A stretch of DNA of 64,000 bases from Leptolyngbya sp. BL0902 (lineage in GTDB: Bacteria > Cyanobacteriota > Cyanobacteriia > Phormidesmidales > Phormidesmidaceae). The stretch spans positions 1,054,001-1,118,000 of the forward strand of contig NZ_CP046155.1 in assembly GCF_016403105.1 (NCBI RefSeq), written 5' to 3'. The translations under genes and the position numbers were made by a program. Shown here piece after piece: positions 35,343-44,796 of the stretch (position 1 is its first letter; each line of letters opens with the position of its first letter). The notes beneath the pieces were generated by a model. The model saw nothing but the letters and a program-made list of their open reading frames with translations. It made no database searches and had not been told where the DNA came from.

Positions 35343-36584
35343 ATGGCGGAGTGGCAGATCATTGAAGGCGGCGTCACGGCTCCTAAGGGCTTCCAGGCGG
35401 CGGGCATTACGGCGGGGCTCAAGCCCTCCGGTGCGCCAGACTTGGCCCTGATTTACTCGGAATGCGACGCCATTGCGGCGGGGGTCTTCACCACCAGCCA
35501 CGTTCGCGCCGCCTGTGTAGACTACTGCCGCCAGCGCCTAGAGGCCCGCTCCAGCAGCCGCGCCATTTTGGTCAACGCCGGACAGGCCAACGCCTGCACG
35601 GGCAACCAGGGCTGGGTGGATACGGTGGACAGTGCCGAAACCCTCGCCGCTGCCCTGAATATCCCCGCCGATGCGGTGCTGATTGCCTCCACCGGGGTGA
35701 TTGGCCAGCGGATCAAAATGGATCAGCTTAAGGCGGGCATTCCCAACCTGGTGCAAGCCCTCTCGCCCACGGGGTCCGAAGCGGCAGCGTCCGCCATCAT
35801 CACCACCGACCTGGTGCCCAAAACCATCGCTATGGAGACCATCCTCCACGACCGTCCGGTACGCATCGGCGGCATTGCCAAGGGATCGGGGATGATCCAC
35901 CCCAACATGGCCACCATGCTGTCCTTCGTGACCTGTGACGCCACGGTTTCGCCCACCCTGTGGCAGGATATGTTGCGCCGTGCCGCCGACCGCAGCTTCA
36001 ACCAAATCACCGTGGACGGCGACACCAGCACCAACGATTCCCTGATCGCCCTGGCCAATGGCGAATCCCGCACCCCCGCCATTACCGACGAAGGCCCGGA
36101 GGCCGAGCAGTTGGAGGCCATGCTCACCGCTGTGTGCCAATACTTGGCCAAGTCCATCGCCCGCGATGGCGAAGGGGCTACCTGCCTGATTGAAGTCACC
36201 GTCTCCGGGGCCGTCAACCAAGCCGCCGCCAACCAGGTGGCCCGCACCATCGCCGGATCGTCCCTGGTCAAATCCGCCATCTTTGGCCACGACCCCAACT
36301 GGGGCCGCATCGCTGCCGCCGCCGGACGGGCGGGCGTCACCTTCGACCAAGATGACCTGCGGGTGCAGTTAGGGGACTTTTTGCTGATGGAGCATGGCCA
36401 ACCCCTGCCCTTTGACCGCCCTGCCGCCAGCTCCTACCTCACCCAGGCCAGCCAAGGGGAATACCTCAAAACCGACACCGTCGCCATTCAGGTGTCCATC
36501 GGCGACGGCCCCGGTTTTGGCCAAGCCTGGGGCTGCGACCTCAGCTACGACTACGTGAAAATCAATGCCGAATACACCACCTAG
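35343..36584 (+). CDS. argJ: ArgJ bifunctional glutamate/ornithine N-acetyltransferase
   Basis: A 413-residue self-cleaving Ntn-fold enzyme of the cyclic arginine pathway. It transfers acetyl from N-acetylornithine to glutamate and may also use acetyl-CoA. The autoproteolysis site is intact in 'GSGMIHPNMATMLSF': cleavage is before the Thr of A-T-M-L, giving alpha and beta chains. 'STGVIGQ' and 'FGHDPNWGRI' are further conserved blocks. It ends 'EYTT', as is typical. It is convergent with clpB. Confidence 0.97.
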   Translation: MAEWQIIEGGVTAPKGFQAAGITAGLKPSGAPDLALIYSECDAIAAGVFTTSHVRAACVDYCRQRLEARSSSRAILVNAGQANACTGNQGWVDTVDSAETLAAALNIPADAVLIASTGVIGQRIKMDQLKAGIPNLVQALSPTGSEAAASAIITTDLVPKTIAMETILHDRPVRIGGIAKGSGMIHPNMATMLSFVTCDATVSPTLWQDMLRRAADRSFNQITVDGDTSTNDSLIALANGESRTPAITDEGPEAEQLEAMLTAVCQYLAKSIARDGEGATCLIEVTVSGAVNQAAANQVARTIAGSSLVKSAIFGHDPNWGRIAAAAGRAGVTFDQDDLRVQLGDFLLMEHGQPLPFDRPAASSYLTQASQGEYLKTDTVAIQVSIGDGPGFGQAWGCDLSYDYVKINAEYTT

Positions 36585-36749
36585 GGCAGACGGGAACTCC
36601 CGGCAGAGGGTGGCACCGTGAGGACGCCCAACAGCAGAGCATGAGTGAGGGTGTGCCAACACCCTCCAGGCCCTTTTCCCTGTGCGGCGGCTAGAACGTT
36701 ACGTGATACCAAGTCCGAACCCCATAGCCCCGATTCCCAGAAGGTTGCG

Positions 36750-39452
36750 TCAGATCCCGGCAACGGATTCCGCCAGGGGGTGATCTTCAGCCTGTGGCTC
36801 TGGTTCTGGGGCCGGATCCGCAACAGCCACCTCTTGGGCGCTGAACACCAGGCCATCGTCGCCCTGATCGACGCGGATGGTGGCTCCTTCGGCGAAGGTG
36901 GTTTCTAGGATTTTGGTGGCGATGGGGTTTTCCAGTAGGCGCTGAATGGCCCGTTTGAGGGGACGGGCACCGTAGACCGGGTCGTAGCCGCTTTCGGCAA
37001 TGAAGTCGATGGCGGCATCGGTGATATCGAGGCGAATTTTTTGGTCGGTGAGGCGTTTTTCCACCCGCCGAATTTGGATCGCCACAATTTTCCGCAGTTC
37101 CTGTTTCCGCAGGGAGTGGAACAGAATCAGGTCGTCCACGCGATTGAGAAATTCGGGCCGGAATTGTTTTTGTAGCGCCTTCAGCACCAGGCCGCGCATT
37201 TCGTCGTAGCGGTCGTCATCCCCCGCCAGTTCCAAAATGTGGTCGCTGCCCAGGTTGCTGGTCATGATCACCACGGTGTTGCGAAAATCCACCCGATGGC
37301 CCTGGGAATCGGTGATGCGGCCATCGTCCAGCACTTGCAGGAGGATATTGAACACGTCGGGGTGGGCCTTTTCCACCTCGTCCAGCAGCACCACGGAGTA
37401 GGGATGGCGGCGCACCGCTTCGGACAGTTGGCCCCCGTCTTCGTAGCCCACGTAGCCGGGAGGAGCCCCCACCAGGCGCGATACGGCATTTTTCTCCATG
37501 TACTCCGACATGTCGATGCGGATCAGGGCATCTTCGGTGTCGAACAGGAATTCCGCCAGGGCGCGGGCCAGTTCCGTTTTGCCCACCCCCGTTGGCCCCA
37601 TGAACAGGAAGGAGCCTAGGGGCCGACCGGGATCATTCATCCCCGCACGGGCGCGACGGATGGCGGCGGCGACGGCGGAAACCGCTTCATCCTGGCCAAT
37701 CACCCGGTCGTGAAGGTGGCCCTCCAGTTGCAGCAGCTTTTGCCGCTCCGAGGCCATCAGGCGATTGACCGGAATGCTCGTCCACTTGGCGACGATTTCG
37801 GCAATGTCGGCATCGGTGACTTGTTTGCGCGATAGGGTGGTGCCCTGGTCTTGGATTTCCGCCAGTTGGGATTCCAGAGCTTCCCGTTCCTGCTGTACCG
37901 CTTCTAGCCTGCCGTATTTAAGCTGGGCGGCTTTGTTCAGGTCGTAGGCCCGCTCGGCCTGGTCGATTTGGCGGCGTAGGCTCTCTTCTTCTTCCTTCAG
38001 TTGGTGGATGGCGTCGCGGGTTTGGTTTTGCCGTTGCCACTGCTCATCCAGGGTCTGCTTTTGGGGCATCAGGACGGAAATTTCCTGCTGAATGCGATCT
38101 AGCCGTTCGCGGGTGGCCCGACTGGCAGTTCCGGCCCGGTCTTCGGCCTCCAGGGAGAGCTTTTCCATCTCGAGCTGCATCAGCCGCCGCTCCATGGCCT
38201 CTAGCTCGGCGGGTTTGGAGGTAATCTCCATCTTCAGCTTGGCCGCCGCTTCGTCGATTAGGTCAATGGCCTTGTCGGGCAAAAATCGATCCGCAATGTA
38301 GCGATCCGACAGCACCGCCGCCGCCACTAGGGCGCTATCGGCAAACTCCACCTCGTGGTAGCTTTCGTAGCGATCCTTTAGCCCCCGCAGGATGGAGATG
38401 GTGTCCTCGGCGCTGGGCTGGCCGATGTAGACCTGCTGGAACCGCCGTTCTAGGGCGGCATCTTTTTCGATGTGTTTGCGGTACTCGTCCAGGGTCGTCG
38501 CCCCAATGCAGCGCAGTTCGCCCCTGGCCAGCATGGGTTTGAGCAGGTTGCCCGCATCCATGGTGCCCTGGCCCGCCCCGGCCCCCACCACGGTGTGTAG
38601 TTCGTCGATAAAGAGAATGATCTGCCCCTCGGAGTCAGTGACTTCCTTCAGCACCAGGCGCAGGCGTTCTTCAAACTCGCCTCGGAACTTGGCTCCAGCA
38701 ATCAGACCGCCAATGTCCAGGGAAATCAGCGTCCGCCCCTTGAGGGATTCCGGCACCTCGCCGTTGATGATGCGCTGGGCTAGGGCTTCGGCGATGGCGG
38801 TTTTGCCTACCCCCGGTTCGCCAATCACCACCGGATTATTTTTGGTGCGGCGCGACAGCACTTGGATCACCCGCCGAATTTCCTCGTCGCGACCAATCAC
38901 CGGGTCGAGCTTGCCATCCCGCGCCGATTGGGTCAGATCCAGCCCAAACCGCTCCAGCGCCTCATACTGGGCTTCGGGTTTGGGATCGGTGACGCGCTGA
39001 CTGCCCCGCACCGCCTGGATCGCCGCCATTAGTTCGGCGGAATCCACATTAAAGCCCCGCAGCAACCGCCGCCCAATGCGTTCATCCTGCTGAAAGCCCA
39101 GCAGTAAATGCTCCACGGAGATGAGCTTGTCTTTAAAGTTCTCCCGCGCCTCCTCTGCCTTGTCCAGCATTCGATCCAGGCTTTTGCCCAGGTACAAGTT
39201 GCCGTCCATGGGGGCGCGTACCTTGGCCTGCCGCTGGGTAAAGGTTTCCAGTTCGTCCAGGATGAGATCCGTATCTAGCTTGGCCTTGGCCAAAATGCGG
39301 TGAGCCAGCCCGTCCTCCTCCTGGTCGAGCATGGCAATCATCACATGCTCCACTTCTAGATACTGATGTTTGAAGCGGCGGGCGACATCCTGCGCCTCAA
39401 CAATGGCATCCCAGGCTTTGTCGGTAAACTGATCCGGATCGGTGGGCTGCAT
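36750..39452 (-). CDS. clpB: ClpB disaggregase
   Basis: A 900-residue Hsp100 ATPase that extracts proteins from aggregates with DnaK. Order: N domain ('[25 protein letters not shown]'), NBD1 with Walker A GEPGVGKT near 205, the middle coiled-coil domain (about 400-530), NBD2 with Walker A GPTGVGKT near 618, and an Asp/Glu/Pro-rich tail. There is no ClpP-binding IGF loop evident, consistent with ClpB rather than ClpA/C. The frame opens 17 codons earlier, but ATG 39452 matches the cyanobacterial ClpB start. No CIRCE element is visible upstream. ClpB1 versus ClpB2 cannot be decided here. Confidence 0.96.
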   Translation of the reverse strand: MQPTDPDQFTDKAWDAIVEAQDVARRFKHQYLEVEHVMIAMLDQEEDGLAHRILAKAKLDTDLILDELETFTQRQAKVRAPMDGNLYLGKSLDRMLDKAEEARENFKDKLISVEHLLLGFQQDERIGRRLLRGFNVDSAELMAAIQAVRGSQRVTDPKPEAQYEALERFGLDLTQSARDGKLDPVIGRDEEIRRVIQVLSRRTKNNPVVIGEPGVGKTAIAEALAQRIINGEVPESLKGRTLISLDIGGLIAGAKFRGEFEERLRLVLKEVTDSEGQIILFIDELHTVVGAGAGQGTMDAGNLLKPMLARGELRCIGATTLDEYRKHIEKDAALERRFQQVYIGQPSAEDTISILRGLKDRYESYHEVEFADSALVAAAVLSDRYIADRFLPDKAIDLIDEAAAKLKMEITSKPAELEAMERRLMQLEMEKLSLEAEDRAGTASRATRERLDRIQQEISVLMPQKQTLDEQWQRQNQTRDAIHQLKEEEESLRRQIDQAERAYDLNKAAQLKYGRLEAVQQEREALESQLAEIQDQGTTLSRKQVTDADIAEIVAKWTSIPVNRLMASERQKLLQLEGHLHDRVIGQDEAVSAVAAAIRRARAGMNDPGRPLGSFLFMGPTGVGKTELARALAEFLFDTEDALIRIDMSEYMEKNAVSRLVGAPPGYVGYEDGGQLSEAVRRHPYSVVLLDEVEKAHPDVFNILLQVLDDGRITDSQGHRVDFRNTVVIMTSNLGSDHILELAGDDDRYDEMRGLVLKALQKQFRPEFLNRVDDLILFHSLRKQELRKIVAIQIRRVEKRLTDQKIRLDITDAAIDFIAESGYDPVYGARPLKRAIQRLLENPIATKILETTFAEGATIRVDQGDDGLVFSAQEVAVADPAPEPEPQAEDHPLAESVAGI

Positions 39453-39756
39453 AATCTCCGTGGGCAGACGGTTGGCGGGAGGGGAACCGTTGGTATGTAA
39501 CAAATGTTGTAACGGTTGGAGATTCAGTATATCAGGTACGGGCGGGGGGCATGGTTGGGGAGTCGGGAGTGGGGAGTCGGGGAGTCGGGGAAAGGGAAGG
39601 GGGAGAATGGTAGGGGTGGGGTCTCCCCACCTAGAGGGTAGGAGAACTGGGCGTCGGGATTAAGATCTGTGGGCTTTTTGATGGGGGCTGACGGTTACGA
39701 TCCGGGAGACGTGGTTCGATGGGGGTATTCCCTGGATGTTGTGAGCCGAGATCGTC
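39453..39756. other. Divergent clpB/DUF3095 intergenic region with G-tract repeat
   Basis: 304 bp. The centre (39541-39620) is almost pure G-runs on the + strand with repeated GGGGAGTCGGG units, a strong G-quadruplex candidate. The A+T-rich flank next to clpB (TATGTAACAAATGTTGTAAC, 39494-39513) probably carries its promoter. No gene. Confidence 0.65.
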
Positions 39757-40908
39757 ATGGCCAGTGAGGATTTTTATCAGTCGCTTCCGGTGCTGGAGCG
39801 GTTTATTGACCTGGCGGATCCGACTCATTATCGGACGGCTCCACCAGATTGGTATGTGGTGATCAGCGATGTGGCCGGGTCTACCGCTGCCATCGAGCGG
39901 GGGCAGTACAAGGCCGTCAACGTGCTGGGGGCTAGCTCCATCATGGCGGTGCTCAATGCCATCGCGCCCTTAGACATTCCCTTTGTGTTTGGAGGCGATG
40001 GGGCGGTGCTGTTGGTGCCGCCCTCGGCCTTGGGGCAGGCGCGGGCTGCTCTGCTGGGGCTGAGAACCATCGCCCGTGAGACCTTCGGGCTGACGCTGCG
40101 GGTGGGGGTGGTGCCCATCGAGGTTCTAGACCCGGAGCGGCCTGTGAAGGTCGCTAAATTTCGCCTGACGCCCACCTACTGTCAGGCCAATTTTTTGGGC
40201 GGAGGCATCAGCCAAGCGGAACGGTTGATCAAAACCGAGGCCCTGTATCGGCTGGAGCAGGATGGCGACCCCGCAGCGGCCAATTTGACGGGGTTGGAAT
40301 GCCGTTGGCGGGCGATTCCCAGTCAACCCGGCCACACCCTCAGCCTGATTGTGACGGCCCCTAGGCGGGGGGTGCCCCTCTCTGCTGCCCTGTTTCGGGA
40401 AGTATTGGATACCATTCAGACCCTCTACGGTGTGCCCCCCAGCTATCATCCTGTTGCAGTAGATCGATTGAGGCTGACGCTCAGTCCGTTTCAGCTAGAG
40501 ACGGAAGTTAAGGCCCGCAAACCCAGATCGGGGCAAGGGGTTTACTGGGTCAAAGCCTACCTCAAAACCCTGCTAGGCTATGGGTTGATGGCGCTGGGCC
40601 TCAAAGCTGGCGGGGTAGACTGGGGGCGCTATCGCCAGGACGTGTGGGCGGCGTCGGACTACCAAAAGCTGGATGACTCCCTGCGGATGGTGATCGCGGG
40701 CACCCCCGCCCAGACCCAGCAACTGACGGACTATCTGGAAGACCGCTACCAGCGGGGACAGCTTGCCTACGGCCTCCATATTTCCGACCGGGCGCTGATG
40801 ACCTGCCTCATCCTCAACCGCCAGGATCGCCACTTTCACCTGATTGACAGCGCTGATGGCGGCTATGCCCTTGCCGCCAAGAAACTGAAGGCAAGGCTGC
40901 GTCCCTAG
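39757..40908 (+). CDS. DUF3095 protein, nucleotidyl-cyclase-like fold
   Basis: A 383-residue protein of the DUF3095 family. The first half resembles a class III adenylate cyclase domain: 'YVVISDVAGSTAAIERGQYKAVN' occupies the first metal-Asp strand and 'PFVFGGDGAVLLVP' the second GGD-like hairpin. The rest ('LTPFQLETEVKARKPR', 'DWGRYRQDVWAASDYQKLDDSLRMVI') is family-specific. Activity is not established to my knowledge, so a role in cyclic nucleotide signalling is inferential. Soluble. Divergent from clpB. Confidence 0.85.
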   Translation: MASEDFYQSLPVLERFIDLADPTHYRTAPPDWYVVISDVAGSTAAIERGQYKAVNVLGASSIMAVLNAIAPLDIPFVFGGDGAVLLVPPSALGQARAALLGLRTIARETFGLTLRVGVVPIEVLDPERPVKVAKFRLTPTYCQANFLGGGISQAERLIKTEALYRLEQDGDPAAANLTGLECRWRAIPSQPGHTLSLIVTAPRRGVPLSAALFREVLDTIQTLYGVPPSYHPVAVDRLRLTLSPFQLETEVKARKPRSGQGVYWVKAYLKTLLGYGLMALGLKAGGVDWGRYRQDVWAASDYQKLDDSLRMVIAGTPAQTQQLTDYLEDRYQRGQLAYGLHISDRALMTCLILNRQDRHFHLIDSADGGYALAAKKLKARLRP

Positions 40909-41096
40909 GCTACTGCCTGGGTATTGTGGCGGTTCCATCAAGGGCACTGCGGTTTCAAGAACACGGCGATTTCCTCCAATTGCCGGGTGCAGTCTTTAGC
41001 CATCAGACTAGGATAGGGAAACCGGGTAGCGACTTTCAGGGGTCTGGGCTAGATTCCGGGGTTGGGTAGGTTGTGATTGGATAGGTTGAGCATTTC

Positions 41097-44000
41097 GTGA
41101 CGGCATTTTCCTCTAGGTCTACCTCGCAGCCCAGCCAGGGCGAAACGGCCCGGTTGCCACGGCAGCGGTGGCGTCTGCCCACGGTCAACGCTGGGTTAGT
41201 GGAAACCTTGGCGGCGGCAACGGATCTCTCGCCGTTGATGGCCCAAGTGTTGGTGCAGCGGGGCATTTTAGATCCACAGCAGGCGGAGGATTTTCTCAAC
41301 CCAGAGCGGCTTCAGTTGCCCTCGCCACGGCTAGAGTTTGAGGATTTAGCCCTTAGCTTGGATCTGCTGACCGAGGCCATCCAGGCGGGACGGCGCATCG
41401 CCATCTGCGGCGACTACGACGCCGACGGCATGACCAGCACCGCCCTCTTGCTGCGAGCCTTGCGTACCCTAGGGGCCGAGGTGGACTACACCATCCCTAG
41501 CCGCATGAGCGAGGGCTACGGCATCAACTCGCGCATTGTGGAAGACTGCCACGCCGACGGGGTGAGCCTGATCCTCACGGTGGATAACGGCATCGCCGCC
41601 GTGGCTCCAATTCAACGGGCGCGGGAACTGGGGCTGACGGTGATTATTACCGACCACCACGATTTGCCGCCGCAACTGCCCCCGGCTAACGCCATTTTGA
41701 ACCCCAAGCTCTTGCCCGAAACCTCGCCCTATCGGGGGGTGGCCGGGGTGGGGGTGGCCTACATTTTGGCCGTGTGCTTGGCCCAGGCCCTCAACCAAAC
41801 CCAAGACCTGACCGCTTCGCTGCTGGAGTTGTTTACCTTGGGCACCATTGCCGACCTCGCCCCGCTGACGGGGGTCAACCGTCGCTGGGTGCGGCGGGGG
41901 CTGGGGTTGCTGCCGCGCTCCCAAATTTTCGGCATTCAGGCGCTGATTCAAGTGGCGGGGTTGTCTGACCAAAGCAAAGCCCTTAAGCCAGAGCACATCG
42001 GCTTTCGGCTGGGGCCACGCATTAACGCCGTAGGACGGCTCAGCGATCCGCAGATTGTCATCGACCTGCTGACCACCAACGACCTCGGCACCGCCCTAGA
42101 ACGGGCCATGCAGTGCGAGCAAATCAACACCACCCGCCAGGAACTCTGCCAGCAGATTGAGCAGGAGGCCGTGACCTGGTGCGAACAGCAGCAGGCGGCA
42201 GGCGACCTAAATTTGCTGCAAGATCGGGTGCTGGTGGTGGTGCGGCCCCAGTGGCACCATGGCGTGATTGGTATCGTGGCCTCGCGGCTGGTGGAGCGCT
42301 ACGGGGTGCCCGTGTTCATCGGCACCTATGAAGACGAAGATGGATCGGTGATTCGCGGCTCGGCGCGGGGCATTCCCGAATTTGATGTGTTTGAGGCCCT
42401 GCAAAGCTGCCGCGACTTGATGGAAAAATTTGGCGGACACCGGGCGGCAGGGGGCTTTTCCTTTCGGGCCGAAAACCTGTCGGCCATTCGTTCTCGGCTG
42501 TCTCACTACGCCTGCCAAACCCTCACCCCCGACCTGCTGAAACCGCTGATTTCCGTAGATGCCCAGGCCCAACTCAGCGACATCAACTACGCCCTCTACG
42601 AACAAATCGACCATCTCCACCCCTGCGGCATCGAAAATCCGGAGCCTATTTTTTGGACGCCCCAGGTGCAGATTGCCGAGCAGCAGGTGGTGGGCCGCAA
42701 TCGGGAACACCTCAAACTCACCCTGCGCCAGGGCGATACTACAATCAAAGCCATTGCTTGGCGCTGGGGCGACTACTTTCCACTGCCCGACCGGGTGGAT
42801 TTGGCCTATCGCCTGAAGCAAAACGAATGGCAGGGCGTCACCACCGTAGAACTAGAGCTGGTGGGCGTTCGCCGGGAGGAACCCACCCTGCCCCAGGCTC
42901 TATCGCGCCTGGTAGAATCAGCGGCTCGTCCCTTGACCCCCGCCCATGCCGAAGCGTCTCCCCAGGTCAGCCCTGCCACCGAAGCCCAGCTGTTCTCTCA
43001 GCCCAGTGCGCCCTCGGCCCCCGATGTCTCAGAATCCAGCGCGTCGGCCAACGGTGACGCTGATCCCAACCTAGGAACTGGCCCCAGGGTTGCGCCGAAC
43101 CCGATAACGCTTCACCCCGCCACGGCTCCAGTTACCGATCTAGCCGCCGATTCAGCCCCTGATCCTTCGGTCACAGATCCAGCCGTTCCACCGACTAATC
43201 CAGCCCCAGCTTCCGATTCCCAGCCCAGCCCAGCGCCATCGGTTTCCGACAGGCTGGGGACAGCATCTCCAGCGGCGACCGATCCGCCAGGAATCACCTT
43301 TCGGGTGGGTCAGCGCGACTACCGGGTTCACCCCACGGCAGACCCCCAGCAGTTCACCATTACCAACGCCGAGGGCCACAGGCTGGCGATTAACCTCACC
43401 ACCCAGCAGGGCTCCCTAACCGTGCCGGGGCAGGCGGATCAGTCGATCAACATCACGGCTCCGGGCTATGCGGCCCTGATTCAAGCGGGGGTGGATGCGC
43501 TCGATCAGGGGCTGATTCAGCGCCTGAACCAGGAAATCCAGGCCCAATCAGCGGCGTTGGCAGCGAAGGATCAGCAGCTCCAATCCCACCAAGCCCAACT
43601 GGCAGAACGAGACTGGCAGATCCAGGCCCAGGCCGCACAGATTGCTGATCTAGAGCGACAACTTCAGACCCAGGCGGAGCAGATCGCCGACCAAGCGCAG
43701 CGCATTCAAGCTCTGCAAGCTCAGGTAGCCCTGCTAAAAACAGCCCCGACCTCGCCCACCCGTGGGGCCAAGCCTGCGGCCAGGGCGTCAGCCAAAACCA
43801 ATTCGGTGATCCAAACGCCGTCCTTGTTTGATCTCGATGCCTTGGCCCCCGTGGCGGAGATGGAGGGCGCTGGGCCAACAGCGCAACCCTCCACCCCAGA
43901 AGAAGCCCGCTGGCAGCAGCAGGTTCGCACCGCCCTAGGGGATGGCATCTGGTTTTGCCTGATGGAAGCGACCCAACAGGACTTGCTGCTCTCCTTTCAG

Positions 44001-44585
44001 CGGCGAGAACAATTGGCCCTACAACCCCACGCCGCAGACCCGTCAACCGACTATTCGGCGGTGGCTTTGCCTTTGGTGATGGCGCTAGAGCGAGAAATTT
44101 GGGCTCCCCTCGTCGCGGGCCTCGCTGACTATGGCCAGCAAATGCAGGACGACGACCTGATCCAACTGACCCAGGCTCTCCAACAGCACGACAGCTTGGG
44201 CGTGTTGCCCGGTTTGGTGGCGGAAGCCTGGAAAGTGCTTTCAGACAAAATTCTGCCCGCCGAGGAGAAGCCGCGCAAACTCAGCTACCACACCATCCAG
44301 GCCGATACCTGGGGAGCTGCTTGGCCCATCGGCGGCGACCCCCTCCACGACACCCACCGGGTACTGCTCGACGAATTTCTCCAGGGCTGGAACCACCCCG
44401 TCTCCCGCTGGCTCACCGCCCTACCCGAAGACGCCGCCACTGCCCTCGCCCAAGTGCATCAGCTCCATCAGATCGCCCTCAGCCCCGCCCCCATGCGCCC
44501 CTGGCACCAGCATCTTTTGCAACAGTGGGTGTTTGGAGAACGGCCCAAGGTGGGCATTTTGCCGCAGATTTTTCGCGAAGGATAG
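41097..44585 (+). CDS. recJ: RecJ exonuclease with long C-terminal extension
   Basis: A 1162-residue protein whose first 600 residues are RecJ, the 5'-3' single-strand exonuclease of recombination and mismatch repair. Metal motifs: GDYDADG (105-111), DNG (163-165), DHHDLP (186-191). DHHA1 has GGHRAAGG near 446; an OB-like domain ends near 600. Ordinary RecJ is about 570-580 residues. Here a Pro/Ala/Ser linker (about 620-730) is followed by a small beta domain (about 732-800), a Gln-rich coiled coil (about 805-880) and a helical C-terminal domain (about 930-1160) with 'ALPLVMALEREIWAPLV'. Start is GTG. No frameshift or internal stop, so the fusion is real in this assembly. Confidence 0.92.
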   Translation: MTAFSSRSTSQPSQGETARLPRQRWRLPTVNAGLVETLAAATDLSPLMAQVLVQRGILDPQQAEDFLNPERLQLPSPRLEFEDLALSLDLLTEAIQAGRRIAICGDYDADGMTSTALLLRALRTLGAEVDYTIPSRMSEGYGINSRIVEDCHADGVSLILTVDNGIAAVAPIQRARELGLTVIITDHHDLPPQLPPANAILNPKLLPETSPYRGVAGVGVAYILAVCLAQALNQTQDLTASLLELFTLGTIADLAPLTGVNRRWVRRGLGLLPRSQIFGIQALIQVAGLSDQSKALKPEHIGFRLGPRINAVGRLSDPQIVIDLLTTNDLGTALERAMQCEQINTTRQELCQQIEQEAVTWCEQQQAAGDLNLLQDRVLVVVRPQWHHGVIGIVASRLVERYGVPVFIGTYEDEDGSVIRGSARGIPEFDVFEALQSCRDLMEKFGGHRAAGGFSFRAENLSAIRSRLSHYACQTLTPDLLKPLISVDAQAQLSDINYALYEQIDHLHPCGIENPEPIFWTPQVQIAEQQVVGRNREHLKLTLRQGDTTIKAIAWRWGDYFPLPDRVDLAYRLKQNEWQGVTTVELELVGVRREEPTLPQALSRLVESAARPLTPAHAEASPQVSPATEAQLFSQPSAPSAPDVSESSASANGDADPNLGTGPRVAPNPITLHPATAPVTDLAADSAPDPSVTDPAVPPTNPAPASDSQPSPAPSVSDRLGTASPAATDPPGITFRVGQRDYRVHPTADPQQFTITNAEGHRLAINLTTQQGSLTVPGQADQSINITAPGYAALIQAGVDALDQGLIQRLNQEIQAQSAALAAKDQQLQSHQAQLAERDWQIQAQAAQIADLERQLQTQAEQIADQAQRIQALQAQVALLKTAPTSPTRGAKPAARASAKTNSVIQTPSLFDLDALAPVAEMEGAGPTAQPSTPEEARWQQQVRTALGDGIWFCLMEATQQDLLLSFQRREQLALQPHAADPSTDYSAVALPLVMALEREIWAPLVAGLADYGQQMQDDDLIQLTQALQQHDSLGVLPGLVAEAWKVLSDKILPAEEKPRKLSYHTIQADTWGAAWPIGGDPLHDTHRVLLDEFLQGWNHPVSRWLTALPEDAATALAQVHQLHQIALSPAPMRPWHQHLLQQWVFGERPKVGILPQIFREG

Positions 44586-44796
44586 GGGTTACAACCGGAG
44601 TATTTTGGGGGAGCAGGGCAGGGCAATATCTACGTTTTATGACGCCCCCGCCCCAGAGCGTTAAGGGACTGGCGGTGGCTCGTTAAGCTGAGAGGGAATA
44701 GGGCGGGTGGCCATGGCTGGGTGTAGCGCCCAAGGGCGACGGGGTCTGGATTCGTCAACATGGGCCGCACCCGCAGCGACAGTGGAGAACATCATC

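Noticed and set aside
35538..36350. 270-codon minus-strand frame inside argJ
   Set aside because: Gly-rich antisense shadow of a fully conserved argJ.
39453..39540. CIRCE/HrcA heat-shock operator upstream of clpB
   Set aside because: Looked for TTAGCACTC-N9-GAGTGCTAA; not present.
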